NCBI GenBank assembly: GCA_020637195.1
Contig: JACJWK010000004.1
Span: 62,001-126,000 of the forward strand
Direction: 5' to 3'
DNA length: 64,000 nt
DNA from: Microthrixaceae bacterium
GTDB lineage: Bacteria > Actinomycetota > Acidimicrobiia > Acidimicrobiales > DATDAH01
In this document: positions 9,485-17,790 of the stretch, one piece after another
Numbering within the stretch: position 1 is the first letter of the stretch
Layout: every line of letters begins with the position of its first letter
The notes under the pieces: model-generated
Database searches by the model: none
What the model was told of the DNA's origin: nothing
The model's input: the letters and a program-made list of their open reading frames with translations, nothing else
Program-made: the position numbers and the translations under genes

Positions 9485-10081
9485 ATGGGTCGCTCCTCGG
9501 TGCTCCGGTCGCTGCTCGTCGGGGCCCTGCTCGTCGCCGGCGCCGCCGGGTGCAGCTGGGGGGTGGGCACCGCTCCGGAGGACTACGTGCCCGACGACGG
9601 GGCCCCGGGCGCAAGCGGCGGCGCCGACGGCGCGGCGGCGGTCGACCTGCTCGTCGACGGGCCCCAAGAGGCCGTGGCCGAGCTCCGGGCGGCGGTCGGT
9701 GGACCGGTGCGGGCGCTCCAGCTCACGGTCTACCCCGACTCGGTGTACCTGGAGGCGCAGCGGCCGGGCGACCCCGGCCGGGTCGACGTCTACCGGTGGG
9801 ACGCCGGCGAGGGCGCGAGCGAGGGCGGCGAGAAGGACGTCGCCGGTGTGGACCTCGAGGCACAGCTCTTCGCCCTGTCACAGGTCGACCTCTCGGCGCT
9901 GCCCGGGCTGGTGGCCGATGCGCCGGGCCTCACCGGCGTGCGCGGCGACGTCACCAGCAGCGTCACCGTGCAGCGGCCGGCCGGGAGCCCCACGCTCGTC
10001 ACCGTGTTCGTGTCCACGCCGCGCGGGCAGAACGGGGCGGTGGTCGCCGACGCCGCCGGCAACGTCCTCTCGACCACGTGA
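9485..10081 (+). CDS. Putative lipoprotein of unknown function
   Basis: A 198-residue protein with an N-terminal basic segment, a hydrophobic helix (LLVGALLVAGAAGC) and a lipobox AAGC with the acylated Cys near residue 23, so it should be exported and anchored to the outer face of the membrane. After a Gly/Asp/Ala-rich linker comes an alpha/beta stretch (ALQLTVYPDSVYLEAQRP) and a strand-rich C-terminus. I do not recognise the family. The gene is 6 bases after the CoA transferase but has its own putative -10 box. It is convergent with the next lipoprotein gene. Confidence 0.75.
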   Translation: MGRSSVLRSLLVGALLVAGAAGCSWGVGTAPEDYVPDDGAPGASGGADGAAAVDLLVDGPQEAVAELRAAVGGPVRALQLTVYPDSVYLEAQRPGDPGRVDVYRWDAGEGASEGGEKDVAGVDLEAQLFALSQVDLSALPGLVADAPGLTGVRGDVTSSVTVQRPAGSPTLVTVFVSTPRGQNGAVVADAAGNVLSTT

Positions 10082-10102
10082 GGCCGGCCGGCGCCCGGTG
10101 GG

Positions 10103-10681
10103 TCAGCGGCTGATCGTGTGCTCGCAGTCCGCCAGCGTGTCGAGCTGGTCGACGAGCGCGGGGTCGGCGTAGTCGCCCTGGTCGGGCTGGGCGAGCGACT
10201 GCACCTTCTCCATGTCGATGAAGACCGCGGAGAGGATGGCGCGCGAGTCCTCGTCGTCGAGGCCCGACGTCAGCTCGGCCTGGATGGCGTCGAGCTGCTC
10301 CTCGACCGCCGCGGTCGCCTCGGACGCGTCGGCGACGAGTCGACCGGCGTCGCCGTCGTCCCGGATGGACAGCGCGGCGTAGCGCTGGGGCAGGAAGCGG
10401 GTGGCGGCGCGCACGTCCTCGGTCGCCTCGAGCAGGAGCGCCCGGGTGCGGTCCGGGTCGGTGTCGGCGGTGATCTGGTGCGACGCGTCGTTGACCTCGA
10501 CCGCCACCGTCCGGTCGAAGGCCACGAGGATGCGGCAGACGCCGGCGGCGGCCTGGTGGGCCACCGGGTCCGCGCCGCCGCCCGAGCCGGCATCCGGGTC
10601 GGCGCCCCCGTCGCTCCCGCAGGCGCTGGCGGCGAGCGCCGTGACCAGGGCGACGGCGGCGAGGGCACGGACGGGCCTCAT
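10103..10681 (-). CDS. Putative lipoprotein of unknown function
   Basis: A 192-residue protein with signal peptide MRPVRALAAVALVTALAASAC and lipobox at Cys21, followed by a Gly/Asp/Ser-rich tether and a mostly helical domain rich in acidic residues (repeated DEATAAVEEQLDAI-like helices) with two further Cys (VCRIL and DCEHT). No family is recognised; the helical pattern resembles extracytoplasmic helical-bundle lipoproteins. The ATG at 10681 overlaps the stop of the upstream crotonase gene by 4 bases (ATGA), so the two are probably co-translated. A link to acyl-CoA metabolism is not otherwise supported. Confidence 0.75.
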   Translation of the reverse strand: MRPVRALAAVALVTALAASACGSDGGADPDAGSGGGADPVAHQAAAGVCRILVAFDRTVAVEVNDASHQITADTDPDRTRALLLEATEDVRAATRFLPQRYAALSIRDDGDAGRLVADASEATAAVEEQLDAIQAELTSGLDDEDSRAILSAVFIDMEKVQSLAQPDQGDYADPALVDQLDTLADCEHTISR

Positions 10682-11520
10682 GCGTCCGTCCCGCCCTCGG
10701 GCCCGTCGGCGAAGCGGGGCACCCGCCGGGCCTTGAGCGCGGCGACGCCCTCGGCGAAGTCGGGCTCGGCGACCATCGTCTCGAGCAGGTCCTCGGCGCG
10801 CGCCACGGAGGTGCCGACGTCCCCGTGGAGGTCGGCGTAGATCTGGCGCTTGGCGGTCGCCGTCGCCCGGGGCGACACGGCCGTGGCGAGGTGGCGGGCG
10901 TACTCGTAGGTGACGCCGAGCAGCTCGTCGCCGGGCACCGCCCGGTTGACCAGCCCCATCCGCTCGGCCTCCTCGCCGAGGACCACCCGGCTGGACAGCA
11001 GCAGGTCGGTGGCGTGCCCGGTGCCCACCAGGCGGGGCAGGACCCACGACAGGCCGTACTCGGCGGGCAGGCCGAGCCGGCCCGAGGCCGTCGTGAGCTT
11101 GGCGTCGAGCGCGGCGAAGCGGAGGTCCGCGAAGCACGCGAGCACGAGACCGACCCCCGCCGCGGGGCCGTTGACCGCGGCCAGCACCGGCGTGGCCATG
11201 CCGAAGTGGAACGCGAACGCGTGGTCGAACTCGGGGCGGACGCCGTAGCCGGGCTCGGCGAGCGGCGCGCGCACGCCGCTGTCGTAGGCCCCGGCGGACA
11301 CGTGACCGTCGAGCGCGGCGGTGTCCGCGCCGGCGCAGAAGCCCCGGCCCGCGCCGGTCACCACCACCACCCGCACGGCGGGATCGTCCTCGGCCCGCGC
11401 GAGGGCCCAGCGGTACTCCTCGTGCATGCGCCCGGTCCACGCGTTGAGGCGGTCGGGTCGGTTCAGCGTCAACGTCGCCACCCCGTCGTCGACGGCGTAG
11501 CGCACCACCTTCAGGTCCAT
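10678..11520 (-). CDS. Enoyl-CoA hydratase/isomerase (crotonase) family protein
   Basis: A 280-residue crotonase-fold protein. LTLNRPDRLNAW is the N-terminal family signature, GFCAGADTAALDG forms the first oxyanion-hole loop, and AAVNGPAAGVGLVLACFADLRFA forms the second. The usual reaction is hydration or isomerisation of enoyl-CoA in fatty-acid breakdown, but family members vary and the substrate is not readable. A GTG at 11526 is an alternative start; ATG 11520 (MDLKVVRYA) fits family length better. The gene shares a short intergenic region with the divergent SHOCT gene and is coupled to the downstream lipoprotein. Confidence 0.88.
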   Translation of the reverse strand: MDLKVVRYAVDDGVATLTLNRPDRLNAWTGRMHEEYRWALARAEDDPAVRVVVVTGAGRGFCAGADTAALDGHVSAGAYDSGVRAPLAEPGYGVRPEFDHAFAFHFGMATPVLAAVNGPAAGVGLVLACFADLRFAALDAKLTTASGRLGLPAEYGLSWVLPRLVGTGHATDLLLSSRVVLGEEAERMGLVNRAVPGDELLGVTYEYARHLATAVSPRATATAKRQIYADLHGDVGTSVARAEDLLETMVAEPDFAEGVAALKARRVPRFADGPEGGTDA

Positions 11521-11530
11521 GGGCACTGGT

Positions 11531-11536
11531 TAGCAT
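11531..11536 (+). promoter_or_regulatory. Putative -10 box (TAGCAT) of a leaderless start
   Basis: TANNNT box 7 bases before the ATG at 11544, in the 23-base divergent gap with the crotonase gene. Confidence 0.5.
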
Positions 11537-11543
11537 CGCGCCG

Positions 11544-12407
11544 ATGGGCCTGGTGGACGACCTCAACCGGCTGAGCGAGCTCCACGCCGCGGGGCAGTTG
11601 ACCGACGACGAGTTCGAGGACGCCAAGACCCGCCTGATCCGCGAGTCCACCGGCAGCGCCGCCCCCGGCGACACGGCGGGTGGTCCCGCCACCAGCGCGC
11701 CGTTCGCCCCCGTCGCCCCCACGCCCGAGCGCGACCCGGGGCCCGAGGCCGGTGGTGACCCGCCGGCGCCGTCCGGCGGGGGTGCCGCCGCGCCGCCCCC
11801 GCCCGGGACGACGGTCGTGCACGGCACCGCGACGGTCGTGCCCGGCGGCGTCCGCCTCGGCGCACTGCCGCCGACCACACGGCTCAAGCACCGGGCACAG
11901 GGCCTCACCGCGCCCGGCACCGTCGAGCCCGGTCGCAGCACCAAGGCCACCTTCTTCGCCAGCCTCGGGTGCGCCACGGTCGTCATCGTGTTCGTGGCGC
12001 TCATGGTGGCCACGGCGGGTGTGGCCATGTTCCCGGCGCTGGCCCGCCTCAGCGCCCCGTTCCTCTGCGACGCCCCCTACGACCACAGCTACGTGGACAT
12101 CACCTCGAGCAACCCCGTGCCCGGGGAGACCTACATCGAGTGGACCCTCCAGTGCTACAACGACCGGGGCGCGATCCAGGAGCCGAGCCAGTTCGCGGTG
12201 ATGGGCATCGTCTTCGCCGAGACCGTCGTGGCGCTGTACGCCCTGCTCCTGTCGGTCGGCCTGCTCGTCCGCGTCGGCCGAGGGCGGCGCCGCCGGGGCG
12301 CGGACGCGTCGGTCCGCCCGGACCCCCCGTCGGGCGACCTGGGTGACCTGAGCGCCACCGGGGCGTACCCCCCGGGCGACGGCCCCATCGTGAACCCCCC
12401 GTCCTGA
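11544..12407 (+). CDS. SHOCT-domain membrane protein
   Basis: A 287-residue protein. The N-terminus (LNRLSELHAAGQLTDDEFEDAKTRLI) is a SHOCT-like short helical domain, often found at protein ends with an oligomerisation role. Residues about 40-110 are a Pro/Ala/Gly-rich disordered stretch. Two membrane segments follow: TFFASLGCATVVIVFVALMV and, after a 60-residue presumably external loop with two Cys (PFLCDAPYD, LQCYND), AETVVALYALLLSVGLLV. A basic-then-acidic tail ends the protein. The function is unknown. The ATG is fixed by a -10 box 7 bases upstream. A similar SHOCT unit ends the PH-domain protein at 36278. Confidence 0.8.
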   Translation: MGLVDDLNRLSELHAAGQLTDDEFEDAKTRLIRESTGSAAPGDTAGGPATSAPFAPVAPTPERDPGPEAGGDPPAPSGGGAAAPPPPGTTVVHGTATVVPGGVRLGALPPTTRLKHRAQGLTAPGTVEPGRSTKATFFASLGCATVVIVFVALMVATAGVAMFPALARLSAPFLCDAPYDHSYVDITSSNPVPGETYIEWTLQCYNDRGAIQEPSQFAVMGIVFAETVVALYALLLSVGLLVRVGRGRRRRGADASVRPDPPSGDLGDLSATGAYPPGDGPIVNPPS

Positions 12408-12426
12408 TCCGTCGCCGCCGTCGGTC

Positions 12427-13881
12427 GTGCCCCCTCTCCGGCTCCACCTGGCCGCCCCTCCCGGGCACGGCGCGGCCCTGGCCGCCATCCGCGCCGAGCT
12501 CGGCGTCCCGGACGCCTTCCCGCCGGCGGTCGAGGCCGCCGCGACGGCCGCCGTCGAGCGGGGAGCGGACCGGTCGGGCGACACCGCGGCGCGGGCCGGC
12601 CGCCGGGACCGCCGCGACCTCGAGCTCGTCACGGTCGACCCGCCCGGCAGCCGGGACCTCGACCAGGCCTACGGAGCGGTGCAGCGCGGCAGCGGCTACC
12701 GCGTCCACTACGCCATCGCCGACGTCGGCGCCTTCGTGGTCGCCGGGGACGCCCTCGACCAGGAGAGCCGGGCGCGCGGCGTCACCCTCTACTCGCCCGA
12801 CCGGCGGGCCCCGCTGTACCCACCGGCGCTCTCCGAGGGCGCCGCCAGCCTGCTCCCCGGCGTGGACCGACCCGCGGTGCTGTGGACCCTCGACCTCGAC
12901 CAGCGGGGCGCGCTCGCCGACGTCGGCGTCGAGCGGGCCACGGTCCGGAGTCGGCGGCAGCTCGACTACCGCACGGTGCAGGCCACCGTCGACGACGGCT
13001 CGGCGACGCCGTCCCTCCAGTTGCTCCGCGAGGTCGGCCAGCTCCGCCTCGAACGGGAACGGGACCGGGGCGGGGTCAGCCTCCCCCTGCCGGCGCAGGA
13101 TGTCGTCGTCGGCCGTGACGGGGCGCTGGACCTGCGATTCGACGGTCCGCTGCCCGTCGAGCGCTGGAACGAGCAGGTGTCGCTCCTCACCGGCATGGCG
13201 GCGGCGCAGCTCATGCTCGAGGGGCGGATCGGCCTCCTGCGGACGCTGCCGCCGGCGCCGCCCGAGGTGTTCACCGGGCTCCGGGCGAGCGCGGCGGCGC
13301 TCGGCGTTCCGTGGCCCGGCGGCTGCTCGTACCCGGACTTCGTCCGCAGCCTCGACGCCCGGCGCCCCTCGCACGCCGCGGTCCTCGCCCAGGCGGCCCG
13401 GACCCTGCGGGGCGCGTCCTACACGGCCTTCGACGGTCCGGTCCCGGACCAGCCCCTGCACGGCGCCATCGCCGCGCCGTACGCCCACGTGACCGCCCCC
13501 CTGCGCCGGCTCGCGGACCGGTTCGCCAACGAGGTCGTGCTCGCCCTCGCCGAATCGAGGGAGCCCCCCGAATGGGCGCTCGCGGCCCTCCCGGCCCTTC
13601 CCGCCACCATGGACGCGGCCCACCAGCGGCAGCGCGCGCTCGAGCGCGCCATCATCGACTTCGTGGAGACGGTGCTGCTCGGCCCCCGCGTGGGCGAGGT
13701 GTTCGACGCCGTCGTCACCACCGCCGCCGAGGGGCGGGCGACGGTGCAGTTGCTGGCCCCGGCGGTCCTCGCCCGCGTGGACGACCCCCGGCTCGAGGCC
13801 GGGGCGACGGTGCGCCTCCGCCTCGACGCCGCCGACCCGGGCGCTCGCCGCCTGACGTTCTCGCTCGTGGAGGGCCGGTGA
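12427..13881 (+). CDS. RNB-domain (RNase II/R family) exoribonuclease
   Basis: A 484-residue protein containing an RNB catalytic domain. VTVDPPGSRDLDQAYGAV holds the aspartate cluster that binds Mg2+, YAIADVGAFV follows as in RNase II, and the C-terminal part has the conserved APYAHVTAPLRRLADRF block. RNase II and R degrade RNA 3' to 5'. Compared with classic RNase II or R this protein lacks clear N-terminal cold-shock domains, a short form common in actinobacteria. It starts with GTG at 12427, 20 bases after the SHOCT gene. Its stop overlaps the GTG of the next gene by 4 bases, which couples it to the metallo-hydrolase gene. Confidence 0.87.
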   Translation: MPPLRLHLAAPPGHGAALAAIRAELGVPDAFPPAVEAAATAAVERGADRSGDTAARAGRRDRRDLELVTVDPPGSRDLDQAYGAVQRGSGYRVHYAIADVGAFVVAGDALDQESRARGVTLYSPDRRAPLYPPALSEGAASLLPGVDRPAVLWTLDLDQRGALADVGVERATVRSRRQLDYRTVQATVDDGSATPSLQLLREVGQLRLERERDRGGVSLPLPAQDVVVGRDGALDLRFDGPLPVERWNEQVSLLTGMAAAQLMLEGRIGLLRTLPPAPPEVFTGLRASAAALGVPWPGGCSYPDFVRSLDARRPSHAAVLAQAARTLRGASYTAFDGPVPDQPLHGAIAAPYAHVTAPLRRLADRFANEVVLALAESREPPEWALAALPALPATMDAAHQRQRALERAIIDFVETVLLGPRVGEVFDAVVTTAAEGRATVQLLAPAVLARVDDPRLEAGATVRLRLDAADPGARRLTFSLVEGR

Positions 13882-15209
13882 GCGCGTCGACGCCCGGGAC
13901 GGGGATCACCCTCGTCGCCCACGCCTCGGTGCTCGTCGACGCCGGGCCGGTGTGCGTCTGGACCGATCCGTGGCTGTCGGGCACCGCGTTCAACGACTCG
14001 TGGGACCTGCTCGCCCCGGCCGTGCTCCCCGAGGGCGCCCTCGACCGGGTCACCCACCTGTGGATCTCGCACGAGCACGCCGACCACTTCCACGTGGCCA
14101 CGCTCCGCGCGCTGCCGGACGAGCTCAAGGGCCGCGTCCGGGTCCTGCTGCGCGCCGGCGACGCGGCGAAGCTCGCCAGCGCCCTCGGGCGCCTCGGCTT
14201 CGCCGACGTGTGCTCCATCCCCCACCGGGGGAGGGTCCCACTGGGGGACGGCGTCACCGCCTACAGCTACGAGGTGGGGCAGATGGACACCTGCCTGGCC
14301 GTCGAGCACGCCGGTCGGGTGGTCGTCGACGTCAACGACGCCGAGCTCAGCGACCCCGACCGCCGGCTCCTGCGGGCCGACCTCGGCCGCTGCGACGTCC
14401 TGCTGGACCAGTTCTCGCTCGCCGGGTACGGCGGTCACCCGGACCGGGCCGACCGCCTCGCGGCGCAGGCGAGCCGGGTGCTCGACACCGTCGTGCGCGA
14501 CCACGAGGGGCTCGACGCCGCGGTGACCGTCCCCATCGCCAGCTACGTCTACTTCTGCACCGAGGACAACCGGTACGTCAACGAGCACGCCAACCGGCCG
14601 AGCGACGTGGCGCGGGTGCTGGCCGACCGGGGCCACACCTCCGTCGTGCTGGTGCCCGGCGAGCGGTACGAGGTGGGCGCCGAGCACGACTCGTCGCAGG
14701 CCCTCGCCTGGTGGGACGAGCGCTACGACGCACTGGACGACCTGCCCTACCGGCGGGTCGCGCCCGTCCCGCTCGCCGACGTCGAGGCCGGCTTCGACTG
14801 GCGCTGCGACCAGCTCCGGACCGTGCTGCCCGAGCTCGTGGTGCGCCGCCTGGGCCCCGTCGTCGCCCACCTGCCCGACCGGGACGAGACGATCCGCTTC
14901 GACGTGGGTCGCCGCACCTTCGAGCGGCTCGAGGGCCGGCCCCCACCCGACCTGACCGTCGACTCGCAGCCGCTGGCGTTCGCCCTCGGCCAGCCCTTCG
15001 GCGTGCAGACCCTGGGCGTGTCGGCACGCGCCACCGTCGCCCCCGGCAACCGGAGCTGGCGACGGCACCGAATCGCCTGCGCCGTCGCCCACAGCGGCCT
15101 CGACCTGCGCCTGCACCGCCTGGCGTGCGCCGGCAACCGCCGCCTCGTCCGCCCCCGCCTCCGTGGGGGCCTCACCCAGGTGCGCGAGCAGCTGAGGAGG
15201 AACGCCTGA
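13878..15209 (+). CDS. Metallo-beta-lactamase-fold hydrolase
   Basis: A 443-residue protein. WISHEHADHF at residues 59-68 is the HxHxDH metal site of the MBL fold, preceded by the family's WTDPWL strand-turn. Further metal-ligand candidates occur in VVVDVNDAEL and in the region around YFCTEDNRYVNEHANRP. The C-terminal 170 residues form an extra domain that resembles the larger MBL proteins of the CMP-sialic acid hydroxylase/UlaG group more than small glyoxalases; that comparison is from memory and unverified. The start is GTG in a GTGA overlap with the RNB gene. The stop overlaps the ATG of the methyltransferase by one base, so these two are almost certainly one functional pair, perhaps in sugar or cell-surface modification. 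Confidence 0.83.
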   Translation: MSASTPGTGITLVAHASVLVDAGPVCVWTDPWLSGTAFNDSWDLLAPAVLPEGALDRVTHLWISHEHADHFHVATLRALPDELKGRVRVLLRAGDAAKLASALGRLGFADVCSIPHRGRVPLGDGVTAYSYEVGQMDTCLAVEHAGRVVVDVNDAELSDPDRRLLRADLGRCDVLLDQFSLAGYGGHPDRADRLAAQASRVLDTVVRDHEGLDAAVTVPIASYVYFCTEDNRYVNEHANRPSDVARVLADRGHTSVVLVPGERYEVGAEHDSSQALAWWDERYDALDDLPYRRVAPVPLADVEAGFDWRCDQLRTVLPELVVRRLGPVVAHLPDRDETIRFDVGRRTFERLEGRPPPDLTVDSQPLAFALGQPFGVQTLGVSARATVAPGNRSWRRHRIACAVAHSGLDLRLHRLACAGNRRLVRPRLRGGLTQVREQLRRNA

Positions 15210-15916
15210 TGGTCCCGTCCCCGCTCCGGCGCCGGGTGCGCGCCGCGCTCGTCGGCCCCGGCTGGCACCGAGCGGTGCCGGCCCCGCTCCGCCGGGCCCT
15301 CGGCGCCGGCCTCTCGCTGGCCGACACGTCGGCCTGGCTGGCCGAGAGCGGCGTCGTGGCCTCCCACGAGCGGCGGGAGGACCTCTACGCCGCGGTCCGC
15401 GACGGCCTGGCCGACGACGAGCCGCTGGACTACCTGGAGTTCGGGGTGTCGACCGGGGCGTCGCTGCGCTGGTGGAGCGCGGCGCTGCACCACCCCGCCA
15501 CCCGCCTCGTCGGCTTCGACACCTTCGAGGGCCTCCCCGAGGACTGGGGCAAGGTGGGGGCGGGCGCGTTCACCGCCGGTGGGCGCGTGCCCGACATCGA
15601 CGACGACCGCATCGACTACGTGGTGGGGCTGTTCCAGGACACGCTGGGCCCGTGGCTCGAGACCGCGCCCGTCGGGCGCCGCACGATCGTGCACCTCGAC
15701 GCCGACCTGTACTCGTCCACGCTGTTCGTGCTGGCCTCGCTCGCCCCCCGCCTCCGCCCGGGCGACGTGCTCGTGTTCGACGAGTTCGGGTCGGTCCGCA
15801 ACGCCGACCACGAGTTCCGGGCCTTCCGCGACTTCACCACGGCGTTCGGCTGGTCCTACGAGCCCCTCGGCGCCACCACCGCCTACAAGCAGGTCGCGCT
15901 GCGCGTGGCGCGCTGA
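15209..15916 (+). CDS. TylF/MycF-type class I SAM-dependent methyltransferase
   Basis: A 235-residue protein with a methyltransferase core: YLEFGVSTGASLRWW is the SAM-binding loop, LVGFDTFEGLPEDWG matches the macrocin O-methyltransferase (TylF) signature, and TIVHLDADLYSST supplies the aspartates that bind Mg2+ in this family. These enzymes O-methylate sugar hydroxyls. Here the acceptor is unknown. An AGGAGG Shine-Dalgarno lies 7 bases upstream, and the ATG overlaps the MBL gene's TGA (TGATG). It is convergent with cysQ. Confidence 0.87.
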   Translation: MVPSPLRRRVRAALVGPGWHRAVPAPLRRALGAGLSLADTSAWLAESGVVASHERREDLYAAVRDGLADDEPLDYLEFGVSTGASLRWWSAALHHPATRLVGFDTFEGLPEDWGKVGAGAFTAGGRVPDIDDDRIDYVVGLFQDTLGPWLETAPVGRRTIVHLDADLYSSTLFVLASLAPRLRPGDVLVFDEFGSVRNADHEFRAFRDFTTAFGWSYEPLGATTAYKQVALRVAR

Positions 15917-15941
15917 GTGCGCCGGCGACCGGAGCCGTCGC

Positions 15942-16694
15942 TCAGGCGGCGAGTGCCGCCAACGCGGCGTCGGCCAGCTCGGGCCGGCAGATGAGCAGGT
16001 CGGGCAGGTAGACGTCGGCCTGGTTGTAGGCGAGCGGGGAGCCGTCGAGACGCGACGTGTGCAGGCCCGCGGCCGCGGCCACGGCCACCGGCGCACAGGA
16101 GTCCCACTCGTACTGGCCGCCCGAGTGGGCGTAGATGTCCACCGCCCCCTGCACCACGGCCATGGCCTTGGCCCCCGCCGAGCCCATCTCGACCAGTACG
16201 CCGTCGAGCGCCTCGGCCAGCCGCTGGGCCGCCGCCGGGGGGCGGGTGCGGCTGACGACGAGGCGGGGCGGGCCGGCGTCGGGCGGGGCGAGGGAGGGCG
16301 GCGCGGCGGTGCTGAGGGTGACCCCCTGGGCCGGGAGGGCGACCGCGCCGGCGATGGGCACGCCGCCCTCGACCAGCGCCACGTGCACCGCCCAGTCGGT
16401 GCGGGGCACCTCGCCGAACTCGCGCGTGCCGTCCAGGGGATCCACGATCCACACCCGGGCGGCGTCGAGGCGGGCGAGGTCGTCCCGGCCCTCCTCGGAC
16501 AGCACGGCGTCGCCGGGCGCCGCGTCGGCCAGCCCCGCCATCAGCCGCTCGTGGGCCTGGCGATCGCCCTCGGCCTTGAGCGCCGCCGGCGGCGCACCCT
16601 CGGCGGTGAGGCGCGCCCGCAGATCGACCAGCAGTTCGCCCGCCTCGGCGGCGAGCCGGTGGGCCAGGGCGTGATCGGCGGCCGATGCAGGCAT
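15942..16694 (-). CDS. cysQ: 3'(2'),5'-bisphosphate nucleotidase (CysQ)
   Basis: A 250-residue member of the inositol-monophosphatase superfamily. WIVDPLDGTREFGEVP is the metal-binding DPLDGT motif, and QYEWDSCAPVAVA is the second family motif (WDxxA/P). CysQ removes the 3' phosphate from PAP or PAPS made during sulfate assimilation, and the gene stands divergent to cysDNC, which supports that role over inositol phosphatase. The ATG at 16694 is chosen because a repeat-borne Shine-Dalgarno (AAGGAGG, 12 bases away) serves it; an upstream in-frame start at 16733 would lie inside the repeat. The leader is copy A of the dispersed repeat. Confidence 0.88.
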   Translation of the reverse strand: MPASAADHALAHRLAAEAGELLVDLRARLTAEGAPPAALKAEGDRQAHERLMAGLADAAPGDAVLSEEGRDDLARLDAARVWIVDPLDGTREFGEVPRTDWAVHVALVEGGVPIAGAVALPAQGVTLSTAAPPSLAPPDAGPPRLVVSRTRPPAAAQRLAEALDGVLVEMGSAGAKAMAVVQGAVDIYAHSGGQYEWDSCAPVAVAAAAGLHTSRLDGSPLAYNQADVYLPDLLICRPELADAALAALAA

Positions 16695-16830
16695 GTCTGC
16701 TATGTCCCTCCTTCGTCGGGACGGCTTCGCCATCCGGTTCGTCGGTGCGGCTGCTCCGCTCCGCTGCGCAGCGTAGAGAGTCGTCGGGAGGGCTTCGCCA
16801 TCCGGTTCGTCGGTGCGGCTGCTCCGCCAC
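16692..16830 (-). repeat. Dispersed hairpin/leader repeat, copy A (upstream of cysQ)
   Basis: Intergenic element with two internal units. A 36-base run is repeated exactly at 16723-16758 and 16791-16826. Each unit folds as a small hairpin around TTC on the + strand (GAA on the cysQ strand), stem GGC/GCC flanked by GGA/TCC. On the cysQ strand the hairpin is followed by CGACGAAGGAGG, 12 bases, then the ATG of cysQ. Copies B (24621) and C (26066) share this plan. Confidence 0.8.
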
Positions 16831-16869
16831 GATGCCGACCCGTCTGGTCGGGAATTCAGGTGCCGAGAC

Positions 16870-16875
16870 TAGGCT
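16870..16875 (+). promoter_or_regulatory. Putative -10 box (TAGGCT) of cysD, leaderless
   Basis: TANNNT box 9 bases before the cysD ATG. No Shine-Dalgarno is visible between them. Confidence 0.5.
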
Positions 16876-16884
16876 TTCGGCGCC

Positions 16885-17790
16885 ATGCACTACGAGCTGT
16901 CCCATCTGCGCGCCCTCGAGGCGGAGGCGATCCACATCATGCGCGAGGTCGCCGCCGAGTTCGAGCGGCCGGTCCTGCTCTTTTCGGGGGGCAAGGACTC
17001 GATCGTGATGCTGCGCCTCGCCGAGAAGGCCTTCTGGCCCTGCCCCCTGCCGTTCCCGGTCATGCACGTCGACACCGGGCACAACTTCGACGAGGTGCTC
17101 GCGTTCCGGGACCAGCGGGTCGACGAGCTGGGCGCCCGGCTGGTGGTCGCCTCGGTCCAGGAGTCCATCGACAGGGGCCGGGTGCGGGAGGAGACCGGGC
17201 CCCGCGCCTCACGCAACCGCCTCCAGACCACCACGCTGCTCGACGCCATCGAGGAGCACGAGTTCGACGCCGCCTTCGGGGGCGCCCGCCGCGACGAGGA
17301 GAAGGCCCGGGCCAAGGAGCGGGTGTTCTCGTTCCGCGACGAGTTCGGCCAGTGGGACCCCAAGAACCAGCGCCCCGAGCTGTGGAGCCTCTACAACGGC
17401 CGCCACCGCAAGGGCGAGCACATCCGGGTGTTCCCGCTCTCCAACTGGACCGAGCTCGACATCTGGCAGTACATCGCCGAGGAGGGCGTCGAGATCCCGT
17501 CCATCTACTACGCCCACCGCCGTGAGGTGTTCCGCCGCGACGGCATGCTCCTCGCGGTGGGCCCCTACGTCACGCTCGCCGACGACGAGGAGCCCTTCGA
17601 GGCCGTGGTCCGGTACCGCACCGTCGGCGACGCCTCGTGCACCGGAGCGGTCGAGTCCTCGGCCGACACGATCGACAAGGTGATCGCCGAGGTGGCCGCC
17701 ACCCGCATCACCGAGCGCGGGGCCACCCGCGCCGACGACCGCGTGTCCGAGGCCGCCATGGAGGACCGCAAGCGGGAGGGCTACTTCTGA
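16885..17790 (+). CDS. cysD: Sulfate adenylyltransferase subunit 2 (CysD)
   Basis: A 301-residue ATP sulfurylase small subunit of the PP-loop pyrophosphatase family. The PP-loop SGGKDS is at residues 34-39, followed by the CysD-typical VMHVDTGHNFDEVLAFRD, the segment FGGARRDEEKARAKERVFSFRD, and the C-terminal end DRKREGYF, which is diagnostic of the family. With CysN it makes adenosine 5'-phosphosulfate from ATP and sulfate in the cytoplasm. Its TGA overlaps the cysN ATG by one base. The promoter appears leaderless. Confidence 0.97.
   Translation: MHYELSHLRALEAEAIHIMREVAAEFERPVLLFSGGKDSIVMLRLAEKAFWPCPLPFPVMHVDTGHNFDEVLAFRDQRVDELGARLVVASVQESIDRGRVREETGPRASRNRLQTTTLLDAIEEHEFDAAFGGARRDEEKARAKERVFSFRDEFGQWDPKNQRPELWSLYNGRHRKGEHIRVFPLSNWTELDIWQYIAEEGVEIPSIYYAHRREVFRRDGMLLAVGPYVTLADDEEPFEAVVRYRTVGDASCTGAVESSADTIDKVIAEVAATRITERGATRADDRVSEAAMEDRKREGYF

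Noticed and set aside
16695..16884. Repeat regions read as small proteins (SFVGTASPSG-like peptides)
   Set aside because: The peptide similarity among copies follows from DNA similarity; frames differ and are interrupted, and stem changes keep base pairing rather than amino acids.
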